Below, one piece after another: positions 46,473-59,089 of a stretch of DNA of 64,000 nt. The stretch lies in contig JARFIW010000588.1 in NCBI GenBank assembly GCA_036346225.1, forward strand, positions 4,717,501-4,781,500, in the 5' to 3' direction. Under the pieces are notes generated by a model. The model was given only the letters and a program-made list of their open reading frames with translations, made no database searches and was not told the DNA's origin. Within the stretch, counting starts at the first letter, position 1. Each line of letters starts with the position of its first letter. Source of the stretch: Platerodrilus igneus (lineage: Eukaryota > Arthropoda > Insecta > Coleoptera > Lycidae). Position numbers and translations under genes: made by a program.

Positions 46473-48962
46473 CCCTTTAACAACCAGCTAGGAAATTTAA
46501 AAGATCCTCTTTAACCGCCAACGGTACTTTAAAAGATATCTGGGCCACGTAATAAAGTAATAATATTATTGGCTACACTGACCAAGCAGTCGCAGTAGAA
46601 GAATTTTATGAATGAGGTTAATTGTCGTTGAGTGAGCTGCTTACAAGTGGTTGTTTTCTTTTAACAACAATTAAATTAGACTAGTTTGTAATAAATATTA
46701 CAGGTAAGTGGTTTGTTTGTAATTTAGGATATAAAGTTATTATATTTTATGGTTTTCAAAAGAAATATTAGTTATTATCTTACCGGTACTTTGAAGTACC
46801 GCTGGTAATGAAAACGGTTTTTTTTTCAATTACATTGTTACAGAATGCCTTCGAGGTGGGACAGAAAACGTCCTCTTACTGATGAGAAGTTATTAGAACT
46901 AATAGAAAGGGATGATGATCTTGAAGAATATATGTTAGAATTGGACAACAGCATCAATACAGATATTGAACCTGATTCAGACCAAGAAGAAGTTGAAGTG
47001 TCCAGAAATATTCTCTGTGATACTTTTGAAGTGGAACCAGAACCTGCTCCACAAAATATCGAAATGGCAGCATCAGTAAATAAGTCAAATAAATTCCGTA
47101 AGTTATCAGAATCTAAAACGAAAAAAATGAAGAACCTGAGCGTAACTGAACAAAAATAGGTAGAGAAGATATTTCATTGTCTTCACATGATAGGGTCTCA
47201 TGGGAGGAAGCGTACTTTGCAGAATGTTTAACGCCTTCAGATGTATTTGTAAAGTTGTTGGGTAATACAGTTGAAATGTTTACCTTTCAATCGAACCTAT
47301 ATGCAACACTGAGGAATAAAAGTATCAATATTAGCCAGAAGAAATGTTAGCATTTATTGGAATAAATTTATTTATGGGATATCGTGTATTGCCCAAAATT
47401 GAAAGCTATTGGTCTACCGCAATTGAATGGAAAGTTGGACTTGTACCTCAATGTATGTCCAGAAACAGGTTTCGAACTATACATACCTATTTACACTTCA
47501 ACGATAATAGTGTAATTCCAAATGATAATAAAGTCAAACTTTACAAAGCCAGACCGTATATCGATGCACTCAATTCAATTTTCATAAACTATGTAGGAGA
47601 ACAAAAGATATGCGTAGATAAATAGATTGTAAAATTTAAAGGTCGTTCGTCTATAAAACAATACAACCCCAAGAAGCCCATAAAGAGAGGGTATAAATTT
47701 TGGGTTTTGTCTGATATGAGCGGATTTGTAAAGAAATTTGAAATTTATCAAGGAAAGGCAGAGACAGTTATTGAAAAATTTGCAAGTTACCCATTGGGTG
47801 CTAGAGTTGTTCTAAATATGACTGAACAGGATTGGCATAAAAATAAGATAGTATATTTTGATAATTATTTCAACGTCGCCCTTCTCGAGCGATTAAAGCT
47901 TGAAGGAGTATTAGCATGTGGAACGATAAGAAGCGATCGAAAAGGTTTACCTAAAGATATTGCACGTACTAAAGATTTAAAACGGGGCGAGTTTGATCAT
48001 AGAACTTCCAATACTGGCATTACTTTCTACAAGTGGATGGACAATAAAATGGTCTATCTTGCCTCCAATTTTCATGGTACCGAAACTGTTCAACTCAAGA
48101 GAAAATTACGAGATGGCACCACTGTACATGTAAATGCTCCCAAAATTGTTGAAGATTACAACCAATTTATGGGGGAGTTGATCATCATGACCAATTGCGA
48201 CAATGCTATGGAATCGATCGACGCTCCAAGAAATGGTGGCATTGCATTTTTTGGGGATGTTTAGAAATAACATTTGTAAATGCACATGTTGTCTTCAAAA
48301 AAATTAAGAATGAACAAAAAAACTCTTTTAGAGGTTAGGAGAGAAGTAGAAATCGGATTGTGCAGCAAAACAACAAAATTTGCACTAGGAAAGAGGCAAT
48401 CATCCCAGTCATTGGGCACCCCTCCTAAGAAGTGGCGTTATAATTACAGCGTATCAAATGAAATTAGGCTTGCAAATAGAGGAAATCTTTGGCCCAAATT
48501 TGTAGAACAAAGAGGTAGATGTGAAATGTGTAGCGCTCAAGGTGTATAGTCGAAACCACATTCTACTTGCTCCACATGTGATGTTTTTCTTTGCATAAAT
48601 GAGAAGAAGAACTGTTTTAAGCAATACCATTATATGTAATAATTAATAATTATGTTTTTAATTACCGATGTTAATTTAACGATTTTAATAAAAGTTCCTT
48701 TCATGTTCGTTATTTTTTTTAACTCATCAGTTATATAACATGTGGCAAGGACACTTTAACCACCAACAATACTTATAAGTACCTGTTATCAAACTACTTC
48801 GAATTACAATTTTTAATATTTGTCTCAATTGTTGGTACCAAAGTTAATGAATTCAAACAGGTATTTCAAGAAATAAAACTCTTAACCAACATATTTCTAG
48901 GTGTGGCATTCTAGGGTATCAAAATGTTGTGGTACTCTGGAGTACCGCTGGTAGATAAAGGG
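46473..48962 (+). mobile_element. piggyBac-like element
   Basis: The ends are CCCTTTAACAACCAGC and GCTGGTAGATAAAGGG, inverted with two differences. The left flank is TTAA (46469-46472) and the right flank TTAG (48963-48966), a once-mutated TTAA duplication. A 23-bp direct subterminal repeat occurs at 46785-46807 and 48931-48953; each copy holds a GGTACTnnnnAGTACC palindrome. Size is 2,490 bp. The transposase inside is broken. Confidence 0.85.
46845..48640 (+). pseudogene. piggyBac transposase, decayed
   Basis: The N-terminus (46845-47156) is acidic, as in this family. After frame breaks, 47344-47622 gives the insertion-domain start (MLAFIGINLFMGY, SRNRFRTIHTYLHFND) and ends in ICVDK then a stop, where active relatives have VDEQ. 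The part 47638-48262 carries KFKGRSSIKQYNPKKPIKRG, YFDNYF (second catalytic Asp) and ends near NCDNAMESID. Then 48280 onward gives the C-terminal cysteine-rich domain (RGRCEMC, CSTCDVFLC). Stops at 47157, 47623 and 48262 show that it cannot work. The family cuts and pastes at TTAA. Confidence 0.85.
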
Positions 48963-48966
48963 TTAG

Positions 48967-50560
48967 ATTGTAATCAACATGATGGCATCCTCTGGGGTAA
49001 AAGATTCCAGAGTCAAAATATTCCCACATTCGGATCTCCAAGAGGAAACTACTTTGGAGGATGTGATCGGAACGTTTAGAAAAATGGTCGGGAACATTCT
49101 GCGAATCGGAGCGTGGAATGTCAGAAGTATGAAGCAAATAGATAAGCTAGAGAACTTGAAAATTGAAATGCATAGGTTAGCATTAGACATGGTACGAATC
49201 AGCGAAGTTTGGTGGCCAGGGGCGGGGAATTTTTGGAGTGGTGTCTTTAGGGTAATTTATATGGGATCAGGGGAAGGAAATTCGGGTGTGCAGATTGTTA
49301 TGAAAAAAAAGATAGGACATCGTGTTGAAAACTACTTACGAAAGAACGAAAGAGTACTCATGGTTAGATTAGAATCTAAACCGGTAAATACAGTAATAAT
49401 ATAAGTATACATGCCCGCCTCTAGCTACAGTGAGGAAAAGGTAGAAGCGATCCACAAAGACATCGAAGACATGCTAAGATGCGTAAAAGGACATAAAAAT
49501 TTAATAATTATGAGGATTTTAATGCAATGGTAGGTGAGGGTAGGGAAGGGGCAGTAGTAGGTTTATTAGGTTTAGGTACGAGAAATGACAGGGGAAATAG
49601 GTTGGTAGAATTTTGCGATAAGAACAATTTAACCGTTACAAACACATTATTTCAACATCATGCTAGAAGATGATACATGTGGAAGATGCCAGGAGATATA
49701 GAAAGATATCAAATAGATTACATTCTTGTTAGACAACGGTTTAGGTATCAAGCAAAAAAACTGTAGAAGCTACCCAGAAGCAGATATAGACACTGACCAC
49801 AATATCGTAATTATGAAGGCCGCTCTTAAATTTAAAAAAGGAAGAGAAAAGAGCACTTTGACTTTGAAAAACTAAAAGAAAAAGATATCCACCAAAGATT
49901 TGAAAAAGTTAAATGAATTGCTGAAAGATATCGCAAAATTTCTTATACAAGGAAGTAGAAACAGAATGGAACAACATAAAATCCAGCTTAGACATGGCGG
50001 CCAAAGATATTCTGGGGTATAAACAAAAAAAAATAAGAAACCGTGGATAATAAAGGATATCCTAAATCTAACAGAAAAAAAACGAAAATACAAAAATAGA
50101 TCAGACGAAACAGGAAAACAAAGATAAAAAGCCATCAAATGGAAAAGTCTTCGCAAATACAGGAAAGCCAACGAACGATGGATTGATAAAAAGTGCAAAG
50201 AGGTACAAACTAAGATGAAAATAGAAAAGACAGACGAAGCATACAAACTAATTAGAAAGAGTTTTAAGGATATAAAACCATGTAGCAAAAATATAAGGGA
50301 TGCGGGAGGAAACGTCATTATAGAAAATGTAGAAAAAGTGGTTAGATGGCAAGAATGTATAGAGAATTTACATGCATGAGAGGAACTAACAGCACTAGAA
50401 CAGGAATCGGACATTGAAAAGGATGCCTTGGGATATCCTATACTTAAAGATGAGTTTGAATTAGCATTAAAGGGTCTGAAAAATGGTAAGGCGACGGGTA
50501 CAAATAAGATAGATAGATTTATTTGTTCCCATCAATATGATGATAATGCACACTTCTACA
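48967..50560 (+). pseudogene. RTE-like LINE, endonuclease to RT entry
   Basis: Leader, then LRIGAWNVRSMKQ, RISEVWWPG, GNSGVQIVMKK and RLESKPVNTVII to a stop at 49402. Broken continuation carries the NFNAMVGEG block (about 49510), NTLFQHHARR and DTDHNIV, the Asp-His end of the endonuclease (about 49795). A frame-shifted linker follows, and the RT entry LALKGLKNGKATGTNKID (about 50460). Sequence is lost after about 50560. It supplies the template showing that 7130-7708 and 31005-31375 belong together. Confidence 0.75.
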
Positions 50561-50837
50561 ACCATTATTAGAAATAGTCAACAATGTATATAAATAAAAT
50601 TAAAATATAAATAAATATAAAATATAAATAAATAATATATGAAAATTAGCTACATTTATGTAGATAGTCATTAATTAAAATTAAATATTAAATACATAGT
50701 CAATTATTGTAACTATTTAAATTCTATCTTCAAGAAACTCCGTTACGTTATAATAACAGCGCTCACAAAACAAGGATGATAGTGCAGATTTAAATTTAGA
50801 AAGTCTATCAAGAAATTTAATAGTTGCGGGTAGCTTG

Positions 50838-52257
50838 TTATAAAGAGTTGGCACATATATATAAAAGATTTTTAATTAAAGTGGATCTTGGTTTTGGTGG
50901 ATATATATCCCAAGCATGCCTGGTATCGTGTTTGTGAAAAGTACTTGGTGTGATGAATTTATTTTTGTTTTTATAAAAGAGGATTAGGGTTTCATAGATA
51001 TATAATGAGTACAATGTTAATATTTTAAGTTTTTGGAATAATGGTTTGCAATGTGTGTCATATGCTGCATTGCAAATACTACGAATAGCTCGTTTTTGTA
51101 ATTTGAATATTATGGCAATATTTGCATTTGATGCATTCCTCCAAAATGCAATACCATATCGTATACGGGACTCAAAAAGGGCATGATACACTTTAAGTGA
51201 GGATTCAGTGGAAATTTGTCGCGAAACAGTTCTAATTGCATAACAAGTGGATGCTAATTTACTAGTAAGTGATTGAATATGAGTTGTCCAATTTAGTTTA
51301 TGGTCTATGGTTAAACCTAGAAATTTGGCTGACCAGACTTCATTAATTGATACTCCATTCAGTGTAGTGAGTGGAGAGTTTGTTTTAAAAATTATGAATG
51401 AAGATTTAAGAGAATTTATTGCGAGATAATTTGCCTTGCACCACTCTTTATATGATTGTATATCAGTTACAATATTATTCTCCAAGGTTTGTATAATGAA
51501 GTCATTCCAATTTAAAATAATATCATCCGCGTATAATGTACAATTTGCAAAATTTATACATGAAACGAAGTCGTTAATATAGAATAAAAATAAAATTGGA
51601 CCTAAAACAGAACCCTGGGGGACTCCAAATTTTAAACTTAGATTTGTTGAAAAAATTTCGTTTTGATTATCTACAAGTTTTACACATTGAGTTCTACCTT
51701 CTAGATATAAAATCAACCATTTCTTTGCAATTTCCCGAAATCCATAATGTGTCATTTTATTTATTAAAATGTTATGATTTACACAATCAAATGCTTTGCT
51801 TAAGTCGATAAATGATGTAACTAAAGATGTATTTTTCTTATTTAAAGAAGAATATAGCTGATCTAAGAAATTGTACATAGTATCCGTTGTAGACCTATTT
51901 GAAGTGAAACCAAACTGTAGTGGAGTTAGAATTATAATTTGTTGGAAAATTGTAAAAGACGATTTTTAACTAGAGTTTCAATTATTTTAGAAAATGTGGA
52001 TAATAGTGAGACAGGTCTAAAATTATCCACTACATATTCTCCTCCCTTATGTAATGGTACAATGATGGCAGTTTGAGGCAAGATGGAAAAATGCCACTTT
52101 CAAAAGATTCATTAATTAGGTTAACAAAATATTCCAAAATATTTATTGGGAGAACAGGAAGCACATATGCCGGAATGTAGTCATTACCAGTAGAATATTT
52201 ATTACGTAAAGATTTAATAACAGCATACACTTCATAATAATCCGTAGGAAAAAACAT
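50838..52257 (-). pseudogene. CR1-like LINE reverse transcriptase
   Basis: The main frame (51878-50838) holds TSFIDLSKAFDCVNH (first RT Asp), GVPQGSVLGPILFLFYIND, TLYADDIIL (catalytic YADD), KFLGLTIDHKLNW and a C-terminal thumb. The start (52257-52030) is in a different frame (SGIFPSCLKL). A shift at about 51950 interrupts the RT fingers, so the protein is not intact, although the catalytic core is. Confidence 0.85.
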
Positions 52258-53534
52258 AAAATTATTTGAATACTCATATGAGAGCCCATTGAAACAGAAT
52301 TATTAATTACTGAATGTGTGGAAAGTTCTTTTATTAAGTTTTCAGCTACTGTAGCAAAGTGGTTATTCAGTTTTTCTGCAGTTGCCTTGGCAGAGCAATT
52401 GTCCAAATATATTTCGTTATTTGGAAACCCTGTATTGCTAAGATGCTCATGGATAATTTTCCACGTAGTTTTTTGAATATTTTTTGAATTTAATATACGA
52501 TTTGACAAAAATAGTGCCTTTGCTAATTTTATGGTAGCTTTAAAAAAATTTTTGTACTTATGATAGTACTTCTTAAAGAAATTGGAATCGGGAAAATGTT
52601 TAAAAAGAATATGTAATACTTTTTTGTTCGCAGCTGACGTTCTAATACCTTTAGTCAACCAATTTTTTTGATTATTCTTAAATCTAGTGACAGGAAATGA
52701 CTTGTTATAGGCATCTGTAACATTTTGTATTAAAGATTGAAATTTATTATTTAAATTACTGTTATCGGAATTGATATTGAGTTCAAAACATAAAGTTGAA
52801 AATAAATTTATATTGTCAGTATTATAGCAACGCCTACAGTAATGGTTCTGCTGATTATTTAATTTTAGGTTTAATCTAAAATATACAAACATGTGATCAG
52901 AGAGTTCTGTGTTTAGAACTACGGTATCAAGAAGAAATTTTGATTTGATGTTAGTTAGAACATAATCAATACGTGTGCTAGAGTTAGATGTAATTCGTGT
53001 ATCTTGATTTATTTGCATAGTTAAATGATAAAGATCGAAATATTGTTTTAAACGAACAATATCTTTATCTACTATATTGTTGAAGTTCATGTTGAAATTA
53101 CCTGTAATAATTATATTCTTACAAGCGAAAATCTGTAACATTTTATCCAATGATTCAAAGAATATATCTGTATTACCTTTAGGGGAGCAGTAAATGCATA
53201 AAATATAAAGTTTAAGACTTCTTACATAAATTTGTGAAAATTCAAAATGTATTTCCTTTAGTAAATAATTACATTTATTAATTGCTTCAAAATTGACATT
53301 ATCCCTACAATATATTGCAGTACTACCATGTTGGTGCTTTTGCCTTTTATATATATTTGCCAATTTGTATCCTTGTAACGAGATATATTCATTAATATTA
53401 AGCCAATGCTCTGTAATGCAAACAATGGCAGGAAATTTTAAGTTGTCAAGTAATAAAAACAAGCTATCTTCCTTATTTCGCGAGCATCTGATATTACACA
53501 GCAACAGAGATAAAAGTGGGTCATGTTTTTGCAT
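52143..53534 (-). pseudogene. CR1-like LINE APE endonuclease
   Basis: A 463-codon frame: LLLCNIRCSRNKEDSL, VCITEHWL (catalytic Glu), TAIYCRDN, IIITGNFNMNFN (usual GDFN with Asp replaced by Asn), RIDYVLTNI and LSDHMFVYF (Asp-His end). The C-terminal part is the linker before the RT. The Asp-to-Asn change in GNFN would weaken the active site. Confidence 0.85.
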
Positions 53535-53735
53535 AGAGTAACCTTTACTCTATGTGTTTTTGTATAATAAAGTTTCCTGAATGAATATTATTACTGGTGA
53601 TATCAGCATTAGTGTTACATTGTATTAAATTAGGATCGGTAATTCTAATTTTTTTTTTAACTGTACTACATTTATTTACAAAGGCATTGTCTAATTTAAC
53701 CGCCAATGCAGTGGGAACTATAATGTTACTCAAAT

Positions 53736-54300
53736 TCAAATTGGAAGAGAATTTACTGTAACTTTCTGAAAATTTTGATTCAAATTAATGGAGTTAACAA
53801 TTGATAAAAGTGATTTAGCCAACTGGAGTTTACCTGAATGACGAATATGAAATTGATCGGTAGCATAGTGCTTGTATTCCAACACTGAATTTACGTCTAA
53901 TAAATAGATTTGATTATTTTTACAATAGTTATATAAATAAGTATTTATCTTTAAAATTCTAGGATTTAAATTCTTGTTATCATACCTATATAGAATAGTT
54001 AAAATAATTACATTCGTCTTAATACACTTGATTACCAAACTATCTAAATGCTTCTTTACATCAATTTTGGATTCCACATCATTAGCACCTGCACAAATTA
54101 CAACAAAATCATTTTTATTAGTCTTTTAAAGTATTGGGCAGGGTGTTAATAACTTCCCTTAATGGAGCACCTGGTTTGATAACACTCGAACACTTCCATG
54201 TATTATTAATACTGTTAACTATCTTGCTAACTTCACGTTCATTGCTATCCGAAAGTAACAATATTTTATTAGATAATTTATTAGGTACAAGCAGAAACTC
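53736..54300 (-). pseudogene. CR1-like ORF1 esterase (SGNH) domain
   Basis: Frame-shifted reading from about 54300: ILLLSDSNEREV (the GDS-like nucleophile block), then VVICAGANDV and, after a break at 54077, ILTILYRYDN and DQFHIRHSGKLQLAKSL, the Asp-x-x-His end. SGNH esterase domains are found in ORF1 of CR1-type LINEs. The PHD finger expected further upstream is not here because of the truncation. Confidence 0.6.
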
Positions 54301-54550
54301 TAAAAACCACTAGACAAGCAATAACAGAACATCTCTTCCAACTTGTAAACTATATTATTATTATTATTATTGGCTCAACCGTCGCACGAGCTAGACGTGT
54401 TTAAGTCGCTCTGAAATTTAATTTACAATTTTATCTATTTGTTGAGCGTACGCGATAAACTACAATTTATTTAGTGTAACAAAATTTATGTGTATCAGCA
54501 TACCCTATTTTTGAAGTATCCTGCACTAAATATTAGATAATCGTCATAAA

Positions 54551-55495
54551 ATGAGTAAACCAAAATGTGTGAAATGTTTGGAACTGCTGCCAAAAGATGG
54601 AAGATATATTACTTGTAGTGCTTGCGAAGGAGGTTTTCACTTTGCCTGCTCTGGTGTTGCTGAGGCTACATTTGAAAGAATGTCAAGATCAAGCCGTGAA
54701 ACTTGGAAATGCAGAAATTGTAGAGGTAAAGATTCACAGGTAAAATCGCAGCAGGTAACAGCACAACCAGTAGTAGAAGAAGAATCTGTAAAAGATATGT
54801 TTCGAAAGATTACTAAAAGGTTGGACGATAATCAGCAGGTAATGAATGATATTCTAAATGATGTCAAAGGCTTGTCTAATTTATATGACAAGTTAAAAGA
54901 GGAAATGATGTCCCTAATAAAGGTCAATAAGGAATTGCCAAAGAGTGTTGCTACATTAGTAGCCGAAAACAAAGAGAAGGTGCAGAAAATAATTGAACTT
55001 GAGATGCGGGTAAATGTATTAGAACAAAAAAGTAGGAACGTTAATTTTGAAATTCATGGGCTCGAGGTTACTCATGCTGAAAACGAAGAAAGCTTAAAGG
55101 CTGTAGTCAAAAAATTAACGAAATGTGTTGGTGTAAAAGTGTCTAATACAGAAATTGAAGTAGCACATCGCCTTCCGAAACGAAAACTTGACAGTGTACC
55201 AGCAGTAATAGTAAGATGTACGTCACAGATGATTAGAGATAAGATCTTAGCTATGAGAGCAGTTGTTGTAAACAATGATCAAGTTTTAAACAACCAAAGC
55301 GATAAACTATTATTTATTAGTGAAAATTTAACTCCGTATACTAAGAATTTGTTACGGCAAACAAAAGCACGTGCGAGAGAAGTAGGTTGGAAATATTGTT
55401 GGGTAAAGTATGGGAAAATACTTGCTAGGAAATCAAGTGATATGCCACGAGTGGTAAGAATAGATAACATAAACGGTTTGTATAAACTAGATTGA
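54551..55495 (+). CDS. LINE ORF1 protein: PHD finger, coiled coil, FP25-like domain
   Basis: An uninterrupted 314-residue ORF. Residues 6-58 form a PHD-type zinc finger (CVKC...CSAC...HFAC...WKCRNC). Residues about 76-160 are a heptad-rich coiled coil, probably giving oligomers. Residues about 160-300 resemble the L1-ORF1/baculovirus-FP25-like nucleic-acid-binding fold (NVNFEIHGLE, VEVAHRLP-like EVAHRLPKR, AVIVRCTS). ATG 54551 is the first Met after upstream stops. This is a rare intact TE ORF in the window. Expected role: LINE RNA chaperone. ORF2 of the same copy is dead. Confidence 0.85.
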   Translation: MSKPKCVKCLELLPKDGRYITCSACEGGFHFACSGVAEATFERMSRSSRETWKCRNCRGKDSQVKSQQVTAQPVVEEESVKDMFRKITKRLDDNQQVMNDILNDVKGLSNLYDKLKEEMMSLIKVNKELPKSVATLVAENKEKVQKIIELEMRVNVLEQKSRNVNFEIHGLEVTHAENEESLKAVVKKLTKCVGVKVSNTEIEVAHRLPKRKLDSVPAVIVRCTSQMIRDKILAMRAVVVNNDQVLNNQSDKLLFISENLTPYTKNLLRQTKARAREVGWKYCWVKYGKILARKSSDMPRVVRIDNINGLYKLD

Positions 55496-55593
55496 CATTG
55501 AAACATGCTCTATTAGAAATAAGTTTTTAAAATACTTTAAGTTTATAAGTGGGAATAATTAATTAATTTTAACACTGATAGACGAACAATATT

Positions 55594-56290
55594 ATGAAAA
55601 CAACTGTGTTCAATATCAGTCGTTAAATAGCATATCAGAATGGAATATTGAGTTAAAGACACTTGCACGTATTTACGATAACAACCACACAAATCTATCA
55701 TTTATTTGTCTTAACATTAATGATATCAAAAGTCATTTTGACGAATTGCTAGTTTATCTATCCACACATTTTGATAGTATCGTCTTAGTTGAAGTTTTGA
55801 TACATCAGGAGGATATTGTAATTTACAATATTGAAAGTTATAATTATTACCCAAAGTTACGATCAAACGCGAGAGGTGGTGGAATAATTTTATATATAAG
55901 GAAAACTTTCATATTTCAAGAAAATCAGTATAACACGAAAACATACGAAAACGTTGAAGGAACTCTAACTTTTGAAAATAATCAATGCTATAAATTAATA
56001 TTCATTTACAGGCCCCCAAGAAGTAATGTACACAATTTTGTTAAAGAATTAAAAAGTCAAATAAAAAATAGCAGCAGTTATAAAGAAATCATTCTTGGGG
56101 GGGATACTAATATAAATTTAGCTGATTTAAATCCGATAAGTAACAAATATGAAGCAATGCTGAGTTCATATGGATTTTATAAATGTATCAAGAATTATAC
56201 AAGAGAACATTTTTATAATGGAATCCTTGTGCCTTCCTGTATAGATCACTTTTTTGTTAGAGGTATATACAAAAAAATTTCTCTGTAATA
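55594..56290 (+). pseudogene. LINE ORF2 endonuclease
   Basis: SFICLNINDIKSHFDEL (Asn of the active site), then IVLVEVLI (usual TETWL; the catalytic Glu is kept), RGGGIILYIRK, IFIYRPP, IILGGDTNINL (usual GDFN with Phe replaced by Thr) and IDHFFVRG. The first part is out of frame with 55746-56288. It is a decayed APE-type endonuclease. Confidence 0.75.
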
Positions 56291-56459
56291 ATTAAAATAA
56301 AAATTTCAGACCATTATATGATTGCGATGAAAATATTCACCAATAAAAATACTTTAAACCAGACTAATAAAAGGTTAACTTATTAATGAAAAGTACATCA
56401 AAAGTGCATTACAGATTTGTGATCTGAAAGGAATATGCAATATACAAGATCCGGAGATT

Positions 56460-58350
56460 TTGTATAATAGAATTGTAAATATATTTAAGAATATATATAG
56501 CAAAAGCTACGAGTACAAAAGAGAAAAACATATATGCGGTAATAGAGGAGAATTTAAAAAGAGTTGGATGTCTGATGCATTATTCAGGTGCATTAAAAAT
56601 AGAGATAGATTATTTAACGTTTGGAAGCTGTCTAGGAGTGAAGCTGATAGAATAGTTTACAAAAAATATAGAAATTGGCTTAATTTAAGAATAATGAAAG
56701 AAATGGACAATTATTATAAACAAAAATTTACTTTTGATAATAAAAAACCTAAAGAAGTTTGGGCCGCTCTTAATGGTGTATTGAGAAAGGAAAAAATACC
56801 TAGTGTAGACGATATTGTAACAAAAACAATGCCTTTACAAGATAGGAACCAATAACCGGATAAATTTGCTGAGTACTTTTACAACGGTGTTGAAATGGTA
56901 CAACACCAATATATATTGTAATTACACATTTAATTAACCAAATGCTTAAGAAGGGAATTGCACCAGATAAGTTAAAGAACTCAATAGTTAAACCAATTCA
57001 CAAAAGAGGCAAATACATGGATTACCGTAACTATCGCCCAATATCAATACTTCCTGCAATAGAAAAGGTATTTGAAAAACACATAGCAAGTGAAATGAAT
57101 AAGTTTTTGATAAATAATTCTGCAATTTCTAAACAGCAATACGGGTTTATAAAAGGTTTGGGGACAAACAATTTATTTTCCGAATTCTCAAATTATGTGT
57201 ACGACAACCTGATAAATAATATGCATATTTTATGCTTATTTGTTGATTATACAAAAGCATTTAAAAAAATTAATCATAATATTTTGTTAAATAAATTACG
57301 TAGTCTGGGAATTAAGGGAATTATACTTCAATTGTTTAAAAACTACTTACATAATACAAAATTTGTGGTAAAAATCAATAATCACCATAGTAAGGAATTT
57401 ATAATAGATGAGGGTGTACCCCAAGGTTCAGTGCTTAGGCCACTACTATTTAACATTTACATAAATGCACTGTCACAGGTAATAAAACACTGTAAAGTAT
57501 TAGTTTGCAGATGACATACTATTGATATCGGTACATAGATCATATCAGGTTGCAGAATGTAATATGCAAAGCGATCTCGACACTTTAAGTAAATGGTCGC
57601 ATGACAATTGTTTAGTAGTTAACACAGATAAACCAAAAATAATACACATTATTATACCCTACAATTAACGAATAGAACCTAAAGTTAAAATTCACTTGTG
57701 TAAATGCTTTCAGTTGCAGAAAAAATTTAAACTAGGGACATGCTTTACTGATTGTAAATATGTTACATCGTGTCGAACTTATAAATATCTGGGAATTACA
57801 GTCAACAATTATTTTCGTTGGGATCACCATATCAAAGACATATGTAATAAACTTAAAATGGTATTATCGAAATTATATTATGTAAAAGATATTGTACCGT
57901 TTAATGTAAAAAAGACCTTATATCTAGCATTGGCAGAGTCGATAATCAGGTATGGGCTGGAAGCATGGGGATATGCAAGCGATTGTTATCTTAAACATAT
58001 ACAGTAAATACAGAGGAGAATTCTAAAAATAGTTTGCAATTCTGGCTCAGGCGTCAAGCTAAACAAACTTTTTGATAGATGTAGACTTTTAGGTGTAAGA
58101 GCATTATTATTTTATAAAATAGTTATGGACAACTATTTTCTATTGTCATATTTGGTTAAACAAAGCTTTGGATATGAACTGCGGAATGAAAAGTATACTG
58201 TACCGCGTGTTCATAATGAATACTCAAAATGAACACTTTCATACATTGTTCCTAAATTAATGAACGAACTGCCAGACGATTGTAAAATATTGGTAAATAT
58301 AGCTACGTTGAAGAATGATTTGAAAAAATACTTAGTTAAATATAATGTAT
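56460..58350 (+). pseudogene. LINE ORF2 reverse transcriptase
   Basis: A linker frame (56460-56855) ends in a stop; a gap follows, and 56942-57514 gives NSIVKPIHKRG, YRPISILPAIEKVFEK, CLFVDYTKAFKKINH (first Asp) and GVPQGSVLRPLLFNIYIN. The catalytic block follows in another frame as LQADDILLIS (consensus YADD). The thumb continues (TYKYLGITVN at 57780, then SIIRYGLEAWG) to about 58350. Several frameshifts are present. Confidence 0.8.
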
Positions 58351-59089
58351 AGTAATAATTAGTATAAGCGTCTAGGGTTAAACAATCATATTTTATTACC
58401 TTTTAACAATAATCATGCAGTTACTTGAACTACAAAATTAAGAAACATATTAGAATTGCCAATTCCTTTGTACCTGTATTAATGTTTTTCATTTACATTA
58501 TTATTTTAAAATTAATATCCATTTTAAATTTAGTTTCAATTTAGTTATACATTATCTTAAGTTACTTACAAAAGCCGTAGAATATAGAACTGTAAAATAA
58601 CTTTAACTAACCTAAAATAATTTTAATTTTAACTAACCTTAACATTAACAGTAGCTTTTAATTATTACATATTAGTTAAGTTAAATACTAGAACCAATCG
58701 ACAACTAATAAAAATACATAAATATAATAGTTAATACATTCATTACTTATCTTATAAAAATTAATACAAAGCAGGGATCAATTATAAATTATATAAATAG
58801 AGGGTTGAGCCAAAACAAAATAATATAGAAATTAAAACAATGTATATAGTAGGTTGTGTTATTTAGATTTATTTTAGACAATTAATCAGTTAGACAACTC
58901 TACAAAATTTATAAAATATCGAAACAACTTTGTCAAGCAACGTTGTGTTAGCTTAAGGTGTACTACTTGTAAAAAATAAGAAATAAATAGATTTGATTTG
59001 ATTTGATTATTATTATTATTATTATTATCATTATTAATATTTATTTTTAGCTTAAGATTATACAATATACAATATTAATGTATATAAAG

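Larger units (their letters stand above)
50580..54345 (-). mobile_element. CR1-like LINE, 5'-truncated
   Basis: On the minus strand: the end of ORF1 with an SGNH-hydrolase-like domain, an APE endonuclease, RT with YADD, and a 3' UTR. The last part is built of TATTTATATTT-type repeats (50590-50640 on the plus strand). The upstream part of ORF1 is absent, so this is a 5'-truncated copy. It lies head to head with the next LINE, separated by an ATT-repeat at 54346-54370. Confidence 0.75.
54374..59035 (+). mobile_element. CR1/Daphne-like LINE with intact ORF1
   Basis: On the plus strand: a 177-bp leader, intact ORF1 (54551-55495), broken ORF2 with endonuclease and RT (about 55590-58350), and an AT-rich 3' UTR ending in GATTT and ATT repeats (58990-59030). 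Simple-repeat tails like this are typical of the group. Confidence 0.8.

Noticed and set aside
49872..50414. Minus-strand 180-codon hydrophobic ORF
   Set aside because: Antisense of the RTE linker; the plus strand shows recognisable LINE blocks on both sides.
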